Positions 39,462 through 51,149 of a stretch of 64,000 nucleotides of DNA are shown piece by piece. Source of the DNA: Sycobia sp. Sy_11 (taxonomy: Eukaryota > Arthropoda > Insecta > Hymenoptera > Epichrysomallidae); assembly GCA_018907035.1 (NCBI GenBank), contig JACCIC010000001.1, positions 5,896,501-5,960,500 on the forward strand, read 5' to 3'. The notes beneath the pieces are model-generated. The model made no database searches, was not told where the DNA came from, and saw nothing but the letters and a program-made list of their open reading frames with translations. Made by a program: the position numbers and the translations under genes. The stretch's first letter is position 1. Each line of letters begins with the position of its first letter.

Positions 39462-41169
39462 CAAGATCGGAATATATACAATACAATGCATATCTTGATC
39501 GGAATATTGGAATCTCGAGTTCAACCCAGACATCCTTTGAGAGCATCTCTTTAGTGTCCTATACAAAATCAGTAACATCGAATAGACCTAAAATTAGTCA
39601 ATAGTCCAAATCAGGCACTTCTTGCCTCTTTAATATTCCACTGCACATAATCGAAAATGAAAGGTTTCATATTAAATCCATCGATTCGCCTAGCTCTGAA
39701 TTATCAGTATTCTCTGAAACTAAATCAATGTTATTATCACTGACTTATGTTCATAGTCTATTTTCACTTTGAACCATGGTAAAATTTCAGTACTGTCGAT
39801 TGATAAACAGTAACTTTTCAGTATCACTGTCGATCACTGTCGATAATACAGCTGAATCATGCGAGTGCATCAGTACATATATATATATATAGCACAAGTT
39901 TGATTATCAAGTCACGCATAAGCAACAAATATTTATATCGGTTATTGTATAATCGGTCCGTAAAATATTCATTAAAAAGCGAAGGATCTGTAAAAAAAAT
40001 GTTTTATTATGGCAAATTATATATAATGTTGAGCTTGCTAGAATATTATTTATTTCTGCATCGGAGATTTGACAATTTAAAATTGCGTTTCACTCGTCTA
40101 CTCGAAAACGTTACAAAACGAGCTGTATGAGTGTGCGTCTTTCGAAATTCGGTCGTTCGCACGATAATCGAAAAAAAAACCGAAACCCTTCCATATATTC
40201 TAATCCACAAAAATTAATTTTTTTGGTTTTCGTAATCATTAATAGCATATACTAACCCTAAGCATTATAACCTACGCACTTTAATTTTAAAATCTCACAC
40301 CGAGATGGTAGATTTGTAATATGGTGGACGCAGACCAAGGCAAGCCCAAAAAGTTTCGATTAAAGTGACTCAGTTTCAAAATAACAATAATAATAATAAA
40401 AAATCCTGAAGTGATAGTACATATTTTATCTTTAGGCTTGCCTGCAACTAGGTGGACGAAAGAAAATTCCAATTATCATATCAGAAAGATTACATGTTTA
40501 TATTAACATCAAGCATGTTGAAGAATCATACTTTTATTACGAATCTTTTCTCTTTTTAGGTCAGATAACTCGCCAAAACGTGACACGATAGAACAATTCC
40601 GAGGGAAGATTACGGTGCGGGACACCGAAACCATTCGTAAAAACTCTACTCTATAAGGTTACGCGTGACCGATAATAATCAGTCATTGTGAATATATAAA
40701 GAAATCTGTGAAAAAAAAAACTGACAAAAAAAGCAACAAATTAAATAAGTTTAATCAGTAGTCTTTCATTAATTAATCAGTAGCGTTTCAAGACACTAAA
40801 ATTCAATCAGTAATTACTTACTGATTCTCAACGGTTATTGTAGCACCATTTCAGTTGCTCTTTATTCGCCGATTTCTTCATGATTTTTTGCCGACTGCTT
40901 TTTTGAGAACGGGAAATTAATATTAAAAAGAAAAAAAAATCACGCGTACAAACGTTTTTTACCCCACATGTCCAGAAAATGAAAAATTCCCAATGGTAAA
41001 CAGAGCGCTGCGTCCGACACTTCGAATCTCGAGGGTCGCCGCAACTTTCGAACTAACGAACCGAACCTTCCTGATGGCTATCCCCGCGGGAGAGAGCGCG
41101 CGCCATCGAACATATGCACAATAATATAAAGAGTCGAAATTCAGGGCCATCAGGGATCACCCCTTTGGT

Positions 41170-41172
<3 letters not shown>
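39460..41172. other. Non-coding AT-rich DNA
   Basis: No gene recognised; a cluster of short direct repeats of the TCAGTA/TCACTGTCGAT kind lies at about 39787-39845. Confidence 0.45.

Positions 41173-41215
<43 letters not shown>
41173..41215. repeat. (TA)n microsatellite
   Basis: Uninterrupted AT dinucleotides. Confidence 0.95.
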
Positions 41216-41218
<3 letters not shown>

Positions 41219-41342
41219 CGAAAGGTAACGCATGCGCGAGAAAGAATTTCCACTGGGCCGTCAAAATAGCATAGTATTTCTGATGGTATATATAATACGT
41301 TAGCTAGCCAGGGTCAGAGCAGAGGGCATGCGTGTATGAGAA

Positions 41343-41345
<3 letters not shown>

Positions 41346-41394
<49 letters not shown>
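41346..41394. repeat. (GA)n microsatellite
   Basis: Uninterrupted GA dinucleotides. Confidence 0.95.
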
Positions 41395-41401
<7 letters not shown>

Positions 41402-41984
41402 ACTGCGTCGCATATAGTGAAAATAAAAACACGTGAAACACGGAAGGGAACTGAGAGCAGTTATACCTGGGTATACAGTATATGTATTTACATAATACAC
41501 AGGCAGACGACGCGCCCGACTAAGAGGAAAAGGAAGAGTCGCAGCTGCAGGATTTAGAAAATAGGCAGATATAGACATCCCCGATCGGAATTGCAGAGAA
41601 AAAAATCGTGGAAATCGTATTCGCTCTCATGACCATTTATAATTTATAACGGTGTATCAACGACCCCAACGATAATCGGCACAAGTCGCACTCACAATTA
41701 ACACAATTTACAATGGGCAGCGGAAAATAGCGCAATTCAATGTCTATATATGTACATATTTACAGCAAAATTATGCATTGGGTTAGTCTTCTGCACGAAA
41801 AAGTGCACACGCTTTAATTTCCGGAGAATGACTAATTAAGCATTCAAAAATCTGACAAAATCTAGATATCGACAACATTTAATTTCATGTTCATCTGCTC
41901 ATATATCTATTATTATTATTATTAGTTTTGTTGCTGCTATTCATTAGTTATGTTAATTAATAATAGTATATTGATTTTCTTTTA
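41395..41984. other. Non-coding DNA
   Basis: Mixed composition between the (GA)n run and dispersed repeat copy B. No gene recognised. Confidence 0.45.
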
Positions 41985-42115
41985 TTTTTTAATAGTAATT
42001 TTTTAATTTCAAATTCTTGTAGGGCGATTATAAACAAAGATAGTCTCAACGACTGTCATTATATAATTATAATCGCATTATTTTATAAAGACTGAAAGAA
42101 CAATAAAAATCTTGG
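41985..42115 (+). repeat. Dispersed repeat, copy B
   Basis: The second copy of the repeat at 35790-35935, in the same orientation; the best shared block is CGACTGTCATTAT here against TGACTGTCATTAT there. Confidence 0.45.
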
Positions 42116-42158
42116 ATAGTTTAGTTTACACCAGTTGACCATAACTATAATTTTAGTT

Positions 42159-42160
<2 letters not shown>

Positions 42161-42222
<62 letters not shown>
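42161..42222. repeat. (TA)n microsatellite
   Basis: About 31 uninterrupted TA units. Confidence 0.95.
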
Positions 42223-42226
<4 letters not shown>

Positions 42227-42473
42227 CAAATATTTCTTTAGAAGATCGTTTCAATGCGATTTTAGTAAGGACTTTAGATTTTGGAAACAGCAGAAATTCA
42301 ATTTTCAATAACATCTTTTACCGAGGCCCCGTTATAAAAGAATAAAATTTTATTATTTCCTGGTGCGCTGAAAGTATACATTCCATTTAGTAGAATATCT
42401 ATATATAATGCAAGCTATATAATTGCATATTTTGACACTATTTCTTAAATATATATTTTATAATCCAAGTAAA

Positions 42474-42506
<33 letters not shown>
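42474..42506. repeat. (AAT)n microsatellite
   Basis: About 11 units of ATA/AAT. Confidence 0.9.
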
Positions 42507-43859
42507 CATGGGATCTTCGTAGGTTGCTTTTCTTTCAAATTCAATCACATAATTATTGAGAAAATTTTGCAATTATTGAGAAGAAATGTCTTAAACTATT
42601 GATCCTAAATATGAAAGTTCATAAGGAAAAATTTTACATCTCACCTATATCAAGTTATAGATAGATAAATGTACTGATTATGTCTAGTAATAATTTTAAT
42701 ATTTCGTTTATGTATGTTAATATTTGACTCCATTAACTACAAAATCGGAAGGCATTAAACATTAAATTATTGCTAGTTTTAATTAATCATTCACTTTATT
42801 TACATCTATTCCATATAAGATACAAAGTATAATTTCAAGAAAATTCGACAAATAATGTGTGAATAAAAACCTTTTGAAAAATTTCCAACTAAAAATTATA
42901 TAAAAAATGTAGTTCTAATATAATTTATTAATATTGAAGTAAATATTCCAAGTTCGACATCGTTTAACAAATCTGCTTGAATCTTTGCAACAGTGTTAAA
43001 TGTATATATAAACCCTTTACATATATAATAATTCAATATTTACGTTGAATTTCATAATCTTTACGTAACGAAACATTGTTTACTCGATCGGTATACAAGA
43101 GCACTAAGCATCCCCTGAAAATTGCATATATATAATTTGTATAAATTGTGTCAAATAAAAAAAAAATAGAAGCATAAAATATATCGCTAAATCAGGAAAG
43201 TAAACAATTATTCTTTTATAGTAAAAATCAACCTTACAGAACGGAAGCACTATATATATACCTTAGAATAATATACTAGGTTATAGCGTTTACAAAATTC
43301 ATTTCCCGATGATGCCCCGTGGCTATTTTTACTCGGACCTCTTTTTTATTTGAACATTTCACGCGGGCTTTCGTGACAGATTCATTCAAAAGAAATACAA
43401 ACGAATCGCCGAAAATCGCTATGTGTCGATCAACTAAAATACATTTCACGCTCTATACGTATATGAATATGGATATAAAATGATGTAAAAACCACATTAT
43501 CGCACACAGGATTACGATGCATGCGCCAAAAATTCCTTGAACGAGGCGCAAAAACATCCGTGTTATATATATATATATATATACATCAGTCGGGGGAGGG
43601 CGACGCGCTCAAGCGCACGATGAAGAGAATAAGAAAGAAAGAGGGAGAAACAGAGAAAGGACTAGATATAGATATATTATACAATGCATGTGTATAGTAC
43701 ACAACGCGCAGAAGACGAGAGAAGAGAAAGGCATCCGAATGTATAAACTATATATATATATATATATATATAAATTTACACGCAGCGTATTCTACAGACT
43801 GCGAAAGAAGGAGCGAGATAAAGAGAAGAAGGAATAAGGAGAGAGACGGGAGAAAGACA
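42507..43859. other. Non-coding AT-rich DNA upstream of the receptor gene
   Basis: No gene. Contains short (TA)n runs at 43563-43582 and 43749-43771 and purine-rich GAGAAAGA sequence leading into the CpG island. Confidence 0.5.
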
Positions 43860-44517
43860 GCGCTTATATACATATATTATAATATGCGCGCGCAGCCGCG
43901 CGCCGCCGAGGCGAGCACGCTGCCAGCCGGCGTTCCGCGTGCGCGCGCGTTCTGCATCGGGGGGCCCGGCTCCTCTCCCCCCTCCCCCGCCGCGGCCGAC
44001 TCTCTCCTCCCTTTCACCGCGACCGCCGCCTGCAACCGACCATACCAACATCGGGGCATCGGCAACTTGTCGCGGCCGGCGTGCACGCGCGCCAGTCAGT
44101 AGTCCCGAAGCCCTCGGCGCGCGAAGTGTCGTTTCGTGTCGCGACGCTCGCTCCTGTTTTGTTTCCCGTTTCGTCGTCTTTGCCGCGTGTATTTACGAGC
44201 GAGACCGCGCGCGTACAATCTCTCGCATTCCCTCGATTGGATGCGTAATAATCGGTCTGTGTGGTGTTGTAATAATACGGTGCTGTGTGCTCGTGGTGAA
44301 AGAAGGAGGGCAGGATAGTAGAGCCGATATCGCGCCCTTCCGCCAAGGATGACCGAAGTATAATCGGCTCCCGCGGAACGTCTGCTCGAAACCCCACTCC
44401 CTTCCCCCCTGGTGTATAGTGTGCATGTGCGCGTACCAGTAGACAACATACAAAAGAAGAAAAAAGAAACGAAGCGCGCGCGTCTCCCGTCTATGCTTTA
44501 AAGGGGAAGCCCACCCG
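43860..44517 (+). promoter_or_regulatory. CpG-rich promoter and 5'UTR region of the Methuselah-like gene
   Basis: A sharp change from AT-rich repeats to a GC/CpG-rich block begins near 43884 and continues through exon 1. An arthropod initiator match TCAGT lies at 44096-44100, about 420 bases before the start codon. TATA-like sequence lies at about 43864-43885, too far from this initiator to be paired with it. The real start could be elsewhere in the island, and an upstream non-coding exon cannot be excluded. Four short upstream ORFs lie between the initiator and the start codon. Confidence 0.4.
44241..44318 (+). other. Upstream ORF of 25 codons in the presumed 5'UTR
   Basis: ATG at 44241 to TAG ending at 44318, before the receptor start and not overlapping it. 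Three shorter upstream ORFs follow at 44349-44363, 44425-44442 and 44493-44501. If the leader is unspliced here, they could lower translation of the receptor. The peptide resembles nothing I know. Whether this stretch is in the mature mRNA is inferred. Confidence 0.3.
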
Positions 44518-45074
44518 ATGGACACGATGCTGCCGCGACCCCGTCGGCTCCTCCTCGTCCTTCTCCTCGGCGTCCTCTGCGCCCGGGGCTGCCTCTCGGT
44601 CGAGGTGAGCGACTCCACCTACAACGCGGAGCGGCTCACCCTGCTGCGCTGCTGCCCCCGCGGCGAGGACCTCCTCGACCTGCGGCCCGGCGACGACGAC
44701 GAGGCAGCCCTGCCCGGCTGCGCCCCCGAGACCCGGGCCTTCGAGCCGCTGATCTACTCCCCCGAGACGCGCGACTACCTGCCCGAACTGCCCAAGGCGT
44801 GGACGGTGCGCGAGGCGACGAGGCCGGACTGCGCCCCGAGCAGGCAGCTGCGCTACGTGCCCCACAGCAAGTACAATCCCCTGTTCGTGCTCTTCGACAA
44901 CGGCGAGGTGATGTACGAGCCGGACGCGGGCCTGATGCTGAGCCCGGACGAGTACTGCCTGGGCGCGAGGACGCTGCTGGCCTGTCTGCCGAGGAGGAAC
45001 GAGAGCCAGCAGGCGGCGGCGACGATGAGGCCGAAGCTGAGGAAGTGCTGCGGCGAGAACGCGGCTTACGAGAG
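44518..45074 (+). CDS. Methuselah-like GPCR, coding exon 1 (signal peptide and first ectodomain module)
   Basis: This exon encodes residues 1-185 plus two bases of codon 186. Residues 4-24 look like a signal peptide: basic PRPRR, then LLLVLLLGVL, then small residues. The mature part has a cysteine pattern: CC at 45-46 in LLRCCPRGEDL, then C68, C105, C147 in DEYCL and C156. A second CC pair at 177-178 (LRKCCGEN) starts the next module. CC motifs followed by a Y/F-C-L/I motif are typical of Methuselah-family extracellular domains. N161 (NES) is a possible N-glycosylation site. The family consists of secretin-like seven-helix receptors at the plasma membrane; in Drosophila Mthl1/Mist binds the Fog ligand. 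The donor GAG|GTGGGT at 45075 ends the exon in phase 2, and joining to exon 2 preserves the frame. A second ATG at 44527 has A at -3 and may be the better start; it would keep the signal peptide. Codons are very GC-rich against AT-rich surroundings. Family assignment is fairly confident; the Mthl1 subgroup is a guess. Confidence 0.75.
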
Positions 45075-45128
45075 GTGGGTGGTTCGACGCGCGTATGTGC
45101 TTGAGTAGTGTGTATGTGTTTTTCGGTA

Positions 45129-45138
<10 letters not shown>

Positions 45139-45173
<35 letters not shown>
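45139..45173. repeat. (TA)n in intron 1, preceded by a short GT run
   Basis: Starts about 65 bases after the exon 1 donor. Confidence 0.95.
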
Positions 45174-45178
<5 letters not shown>

Positions 45179-46854
45179 AAAAAGATTTAGAAAGAAAGAC
45201 GAAGATCGCGAGTGGCGATCGCGGTGGCGGGGGCGGTTTTCCGAGCCGGGAGGGAGGAGCGCGCGCACGCGGCGCCAAACAGCTGATTCGGGAAACGGAA
45301 CAGCTGACTTCTTGTCCGCCGGTGCGTGAAGGGATTTTCGTGTGCGCGCGCTTTATGTATATTTACATATACATATGTAGAGAGGGCGAGAGACAGAGAA
45401 AGAGAGAGAACAACATCGAGATTTTCTTGTTGATAACCTAGTTAGTTTACTCGATTTCTATTTAGTTTCTATGCCCATGCCAAGGACTGAGTAATCTTCT
45501 GACCATTTTCCTCTTAATTTTTTACTATCCCTTTTCCTTTCCGGATGTTAATGCGATAATGCTAGATATTCTCTTGATTTTCGATTGATAAAAACGAAAA
45601 GTCCCATGAATCGTTTAAGAAAATTCTAATTTTTTGCAGTAAATTTGTTATTAATTTTAATTTTACCATGTGTCATAATATTTTCATGAAATCAACAATG
45701 GACTTTTTGAATGAAAACAATGAAAGACAAAAATTCGAAGAAAAATAGTGAATCTTAATATTCAAATTCTCTAAGATCGTGTTCAATCTGCTTAACGTTC
45801 ATATAGCCGTGTACGTACAACGTGTAGATGAAAAATCTAATTAAAATACAAATGACAGACAAGGTACAATGCTTTTTGAATAAAAACATATAAAGATTAG
45901 CATTGATACGTGCGGCGGCGATCGCGAAAAATTCTATTTATTTAATATATCTAACTTTATCCTACGAAAATTCTGCTATTTTTTGTTCAATACTAAATAA
46001 TGGATTTTTTATAATATTAAATAGTATACAATATAGTGTTTTAAATTTTTTTTTGTTCTTATTTAAACTAAAATAAATTACGTTCTTTCTAAATAAAAAT
46101 AATTGTACGTTAAACGTTAATAAATTTTGGCATCTTTTAAATCAAAAATTATAAAATTAACGTTGACGTCTTATAGTCTCTATATCGGCCTTAGTAATAT
46201 TATTTATCTTCAATATATCAATAAACTTGACATTACAATCTCACTCTCTCCCTCAATTGGTTTTGATTGTCCCAAATCTTGTTCAAGATAAAGCCGATTC
46301 AGCGTTGAGGCCTCAGTTCAGTACGCGCGACGAAAGATGTCGGTTAAAAAAAATAGTCTGAATATGCTTTTCGAACGCCTCAAAGCACTTTAAAATAGGT
46401 GAAAAAAATTATTTCTATTGATAAGTATCAAATAATTGTACTAAAAAATAATGATATTTGCATTAAATACACGAAAATTCGTAGAAACATGAAATCTATA
46501 GCTATTTTTTTTATCTACAACACAAATAATTGAGGTTACTATTTTGAAATTCTATATTGAGGACGAATAAATACTTTCACTCATGTGATCCTTTTCAAGA
46601 TATAATACTGTTGCTTGACAACCCTGTATTTTGAGATCTGTATCAGTTCTCTCAATTTGAGGTCAACTCAAATCAGATAAATTTAAAACATACACTAATT
46701 CATTAAATTAAATATTTAACGGTCTTTTCAAATATATAAGAATTTTATTGTTCTTAAAATTTATATAAGAAACAAAACGAAAGTTACATTTAAATTGAAT
46801 AAATTTTTTACAATAATATACTATTATAATCACTTACTAATAATTTGGAAATCA

Positions 46855-46886
46855 TGAATTTATTAAAAAATTTTTTAATAAATTCA
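46855..46886. repeat. 32-bp perfect palindrome in intron 1
   Basis: TGAATTTATTAAAAAA followed directly by its exact reverse complement, with no loop. Confidence 0.9.
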
Positions 46887-47274
46887 CAATTCTTCGTTTA
46901 AATTGGTTAACAACGCTACATTTGGTATAATAGCAACTATATGGTGACTTTTTTTATTATAATGGCTTTGTATACATTTTTAACACGTTCTATACGTTAG
47001 ATAAGGGTAAAAAATACTTTTAACTTCAAATATCTCGTTCTGCCTAAGCTGGTTTCTCTAATTAATTGATGCACGTAATTCTTAAATAACGCTCGCTTGC
47101 GCATCCAGCAAATCCCGGCAAATCCGTATATAAATATATAGACGACTGCAGTTCATGAAACCATCCCTACTTCCGCGACTATATTATATAAAATTCTCGT
47201 TGCCCATTCCACCCCTCTGTCGCGAATATAACACAACGATAAAATCCCCAGAGGGAACATTCGAAACAATGTTA

Positions 47275-47278
<4 letters not shown>

Positions 47279-47318
<40 letters not shown>

Positions 47319-47508
47319 CCATGAGATTATCAGCGCGTCTCCTTTTGAAAGTGCCGTGAACGCGCGAGCGCAAAACTTCCTCCGAATCGCTTGACTTTAA
47401 TCGCCGTTCAGTTTAATTTACGCGTAAGTAAAAGTCACTCCTTTCTGATTCATTTCTTTACAAGGCTGCTGCGGATACTTCTTTTTTTCTTCTTTTGGTA
47501 ATATATAT

Positions 47509-47539
<31 letters not shown>

Positions 47540-47540
47540 A
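47279..47540. repeat. Two (TA)n runs in intron 1
   Basis: Runs at 47279-47317 and about 47500-47540, separated by non-repetitive sequence. Confidence 0.85.
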
Positions 47541-47755
47541 TATACATGTATGGCTGAGGTACGAAAATACTGTGCGCGAACCGCGCTTAATGTCCATACG
47601 CGCGCTTGTGTCTTGCTAAATGTAACATCATCAGAGAACAAATTAAGAGCGCGCATCACGCAAGCCGAAAATCTATTTTTAGTCCTCGAATATTTCTTCC
47701 CCTCCCCCTCTCTTTTTCTTTCTCAGATGTGTCGGCCGCGGTGTTGTCCAGCTAC

Positions 47756-47758
<3 letters not shown>

Positions 47759-47809
<51 letters not shown>
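47759..47809. repeat. (AG)n in intron 1
   Basis: Uninterrupted AG dinucleotides on the sense strand. Confidence 0.95.
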
Positions 47810-47812
<3 letters not shown>

Positions 47813-48684
47813 CACGCGAATAATTAACCGGATCGCTTGAATTCTTTTTCCTCGTTCAACGAACCGACAGGTATTATTTTAGTCGTTTGTTCTCTGCTTT
47901 GTTAATTTTTTTTTTTATAAAATTCGCCATTTCACAAGATTTCACGTACTTGTCTTTTCAAACATTAAGGAAAATACTCTGACTGGTGCGTGCGCGGTAA
48001 AAATAAACTTCATTTCTCCAAAGGCACTAAAAAATAATGCTTTATATAATAATAATCAATTATTCAAAATCAGTTAAAATTTAATATGATTTCTAAATAA
48101 TCATCTGTCTACAATTTGGTTATTGAGTTCTATAAAGATAGAGGGAAAAAACCGGTTTTTTCTTATTTTCGTTTTCAAAGTTTTACAGAATTGAATTTCG
48201 ATACTTGCTAAAGCGATCTCGCTGATAGATAAAGGAACGTTAGAATCACGATTAGCATTCCATGGAGAAAAAATTACCGGTTATTTATTATATATGAGTT
48301 TAATTTGAAAAATGTTTTACCTTCTAATTTAGGTATTTTCTCGATTTTATGTTTAATTTACGGCTACCTCATGTCGTTGAACAGTCAATTCTTGTGTGCA
48401 AATGATTTATCAATAGTTGAGAATTAATATCAGGTTTAGCAAACACCAAAATTTATATCCTAGAGATTCAGCTGCTGTCCACAGATTATAATTCTTTTTA
48501 ACTATATATAAAATATTCATTTAAATTCAATTCTGCTTTATGGTTCTTTACTATATGTTCTTGAAATTCTTGTTACAAAATCATGTATTAGAGTAAAAAG
48601 TCAATCTGCAGTCTGTAGTATTATTTATTACCTCATGAGCAATACAAAAACGGACTGTAAAAATTCATACATATGCGTCTATAT

Positions 48685-48690
<6 letters not shown>

Positions 48691-48740
<50 letters not shown>
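48691..48740. repeat. (TA)n in intron 1
   Basis: Uninterrupted AT dinucleotides. Confidence 0.95.
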
Positions 48741-48743
<3 letters not shown>

Positions 48744-49407
48744 ATAGGCGTCAATTAAGGTATGTCCAATTTAATTAGTAATTATATAACTATAATTACT
48801 AATTCAAGGGTCTAAAGTATAAATTTCAGGATAGAATAAATTTAAATAAATATTTTTTACTATAATCCAGAATACTGAACGAAAATTCCAATTCTTCGGA
48901 AATTTTTGGTAATTGACATTGAGTCTCTAGAAAGGACAATAAATTTCTAAACTAATTAATCGTCTAAAACCTTTGTCTACTGATTTAGCTATTACTTTTA
49001 TCTACGTAACATTCTATATAACTTACATTATATATTGATTCTATTTTCTTCATTTAAGTACTAATATTGTTTTTGCTATTTTACATAGACACCATACTAT
49101 TATAAACATGTGGAATTGTGCTTGGTAAAAGTCCGTATAATATTAAATAAATAAATTAGTAAGTAATATAATTTTATAAATTTTGAGAGAATGAATTAAG
49201 AAACGAGATGCATTTTACCTTCAATTTTAAATATTTTTATTTAATCGATTTCATTTTAGATTTCGCATGTGAATGGAAAGTTTGAAAAATGATGACGAAA
49301 GCTACTATTGTTACATAATAAAGAACAATACATAACAAGCACAAAAGTTCTTAGATGTATGATGAATATTAAAAAAAAAACTTCTTTTATCACAAAAATA
49401 ATTATAA

Positions 49408-49414
49408 TACTAAC
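49408..49414 (+). promoter_or_regulatory. Branch-point sequence TACTAAC before exon 2
   Basis: An exact match to the strongest eukaryotic branch-point motif, at a normal distance from the acceptor and followed by a pyrimidine-rich tract. It supports the exon 2 boundary. Confidence 0.6.
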
Positions 49415-49444
49415 GTAATCTTTCCATTTTTCTCCTCCCACCAG

Positions 49445-49765
49445 GAATTCCTGCGTCGTAATAACCGGGGAGCCGGCGACGAGCCTCGAGGAGGATCGCG
49501 CCCTCCTCCTCGGCGTCGGGACCAAGAACGGCAACGTGAGCCTCGCCATGGAGATGGTGAGCGGCTTCCCGGTCTGCCCTATGCTCGACAACTTCACCAT
49601 CGTCGGCGGGGTTAACGAGGCCACCCTCCAGCCGGACGCGAGCGTCATCGTTGACGGCCAACACGTGCCCAATGAGGGCTTTTGCATCGAGCGGATGAGG
49701 GAGGGTCCCGGCCGTCAGCTGCTCCCGGCGAAGATCTTCGCATGCTCCGAGCACGCGTCCAAAGG
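49445..49765 (+). CDS. Methuselah-like GPCR, coding exon 2 (second ectodomain module)
   Basis: The first base completes codon 186 (AG+G, Arg). The exon then encodes residues 187-292 and ends with two bases of codon 293. Cysteines are C189, C230, C266 (in NEGFCIE) and C286 (in KIFACSE). With C177-C178 from exon 1 they form a second CC-C-C-FC-C module. Sequons at N216 (NVS) and N235 (NFT) suggest an extracellular, glycosylated segment. The acceptor is CCCACCAG before 49445, preceded by a pyrimidine-rich tract and a perfect TACTAAC. The donor is AAAGG|GTAAGA at 49766, phase 2. No stop codon or membrane helix occurs here, so the transmembrane part must be on later exons, which I could not find in the window. 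The reading frame is open throughout and GC-rich like exon 1, in a region that is otherwise AT-rich and repetitive. Exon identity is strong; the full receptor topology is inferred from family knowledge. Confidence 0.75.
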
Positions 49766-49767
49766 GT

Positions 49768-49782
49768 AAGAGAGAGTGAGAG

Positions 49783-49867
<85 letters not shown>
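49768..49867. repeat. (AG)n starting at the exon 2 splice donor
   Basis: About 100 bases of AG with a few AA/GTG interruptions, beginning within the extended donor itself. Confidence 0.95.
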
Positions 49868-49869
<2 letters not shown>

Positions 49870-50797
49870 AAAGGTGATAAAAATATGTGTGATTGTAGAG
49901 TCTTATACACTCAGAGAAATTGATTATAATATATACTATTTTTATGGCAGCATTTGAACAGACTCGTCTGATTTAAAATTGTCCAACTGTTCTTGTTAAC
50001 AAACACTTAAGTGAAATTGCTAGAAAATGGTGGATTTAACTATATAAAATAGGTATATTTTGTAAATAACAATTGAACTTTTTCGATAAACAAGCTCTAT
50101 CCTAAATTTCAAAGAAAAAGAATTCTTTTTAACATACATTTCTTTCAGTGTATATAACGGCATTAAATGGAACGTTATGGATATGTGATAGACTGTGTGA
50201 TGAGGGCAGTGTGAGTGACCATAATTAGCTGTGCAATAAGTAATTGTAAAATAAAATGTTTTATTAGGATTGTTGAGTGGTACTAAATGTGAAATTTGCA
50301 TTTTATTATCGTAGTATATTAACATATTACATACCAACCATCGCCAGGAGCTTTATGTATTTGTGAAAATATCTCATTTTCAATAATGAATTACATGGAA
50401 TATTCTATTAGCGATAGATAACAACCTTGGGGTTTCTCATCTAAAATATACTAGGAATTTCCCTCGATCCCAACTCTTGTCCAATTGGTTCGAGCGTTGT
50501 AGACAACCCGGCGTGACATCTCCCATTCCTCCCTTATAGAAATTAATATTCAACGCTCATAACTGTAGGAGCGCTTGACCGAAACTTTCTTAAACAGGTG
50601 GCGCTGCTATAAGTTTAACTCTCGCAAGAAGTTTAATTAAACGCGTTGACTTTTTTTCTTTTCCGTTATATAGTATCTCTCCTTTTTTGTCAGCAAGTTT
50701 CGCAGAATTCGGAAGCTCGAATTAAATTCGTCTGTGCTGTAATTGTCCCAATGCAGCAGACACTTGAATCTCGTGGGATTTGCGTGCGACACTTGAA

Positions 50798-50801
<4 letters not shown>

Positions 50802-50852
<51 letters not shown>
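50802..50852. repeat. (TA)n microsatellite
   Basis: Uninterrupted TA dinucleotides. Confidence 0.95.
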
Positions 50853-50854
<2 letters not shown>

Positions 50855-51149
50855 TTTTCGCACGCAGGTTTAATTTTTTCTTTTAGTATATTTGATGCAT
50901 CAGAGCACAATAGGATTTAATTAATTTAACTTGTAATCGACACACACCCGCGCGCGCGCGCTCAATCTTTTTATTAAAGACTTCCGGTGGTATATAATAA
51001 TGTTATGATCAATACGCCAATATAGGTTTTAGTCAAAACACATTTATATATATAAAATCTACCATCTGACATCTATCGATAAGACCGCTAACAATTTGTG
51101 ATCGAAAACGATTCTCTAAATTCGTCTATCTTCGTCGGCTTTAATCCAT

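Larger units (their letters stand above)
45075..49444 (+). other. Intron 1 of the Methuselah-like gene
   Basis: This is a GT-AG intron of 4,370 bp in phase 2. The donor GTGGGT lies at 45075 and the acceptor CAG at 49442-49444. A yeast-type branch site TACTAAC lies at 49408-49414, with its branch A 31 bases before the acceptor's final G, followed by TTTCCATTTTTCTCCTCCCACC. The intron contains (TA)n runs at about 45139, 47279, 47500 and 48691, an (AG)n run at 47759-47809 and a 32-bp perfect palindrome at 46855-46886. I see no alternative coding exon inside it. Confidence 0.7.

Noticed and set aside
44491..45268. Minus-strand ORFs of 228 and 210 codons overlapping exon 1
   Set aside because: They are antisense shadows of very GC-rich coding sequence. 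They are Arg/Ala/Pro-rich, read through the (TA)n repeat as Tyr-Ile runs and have no domain.
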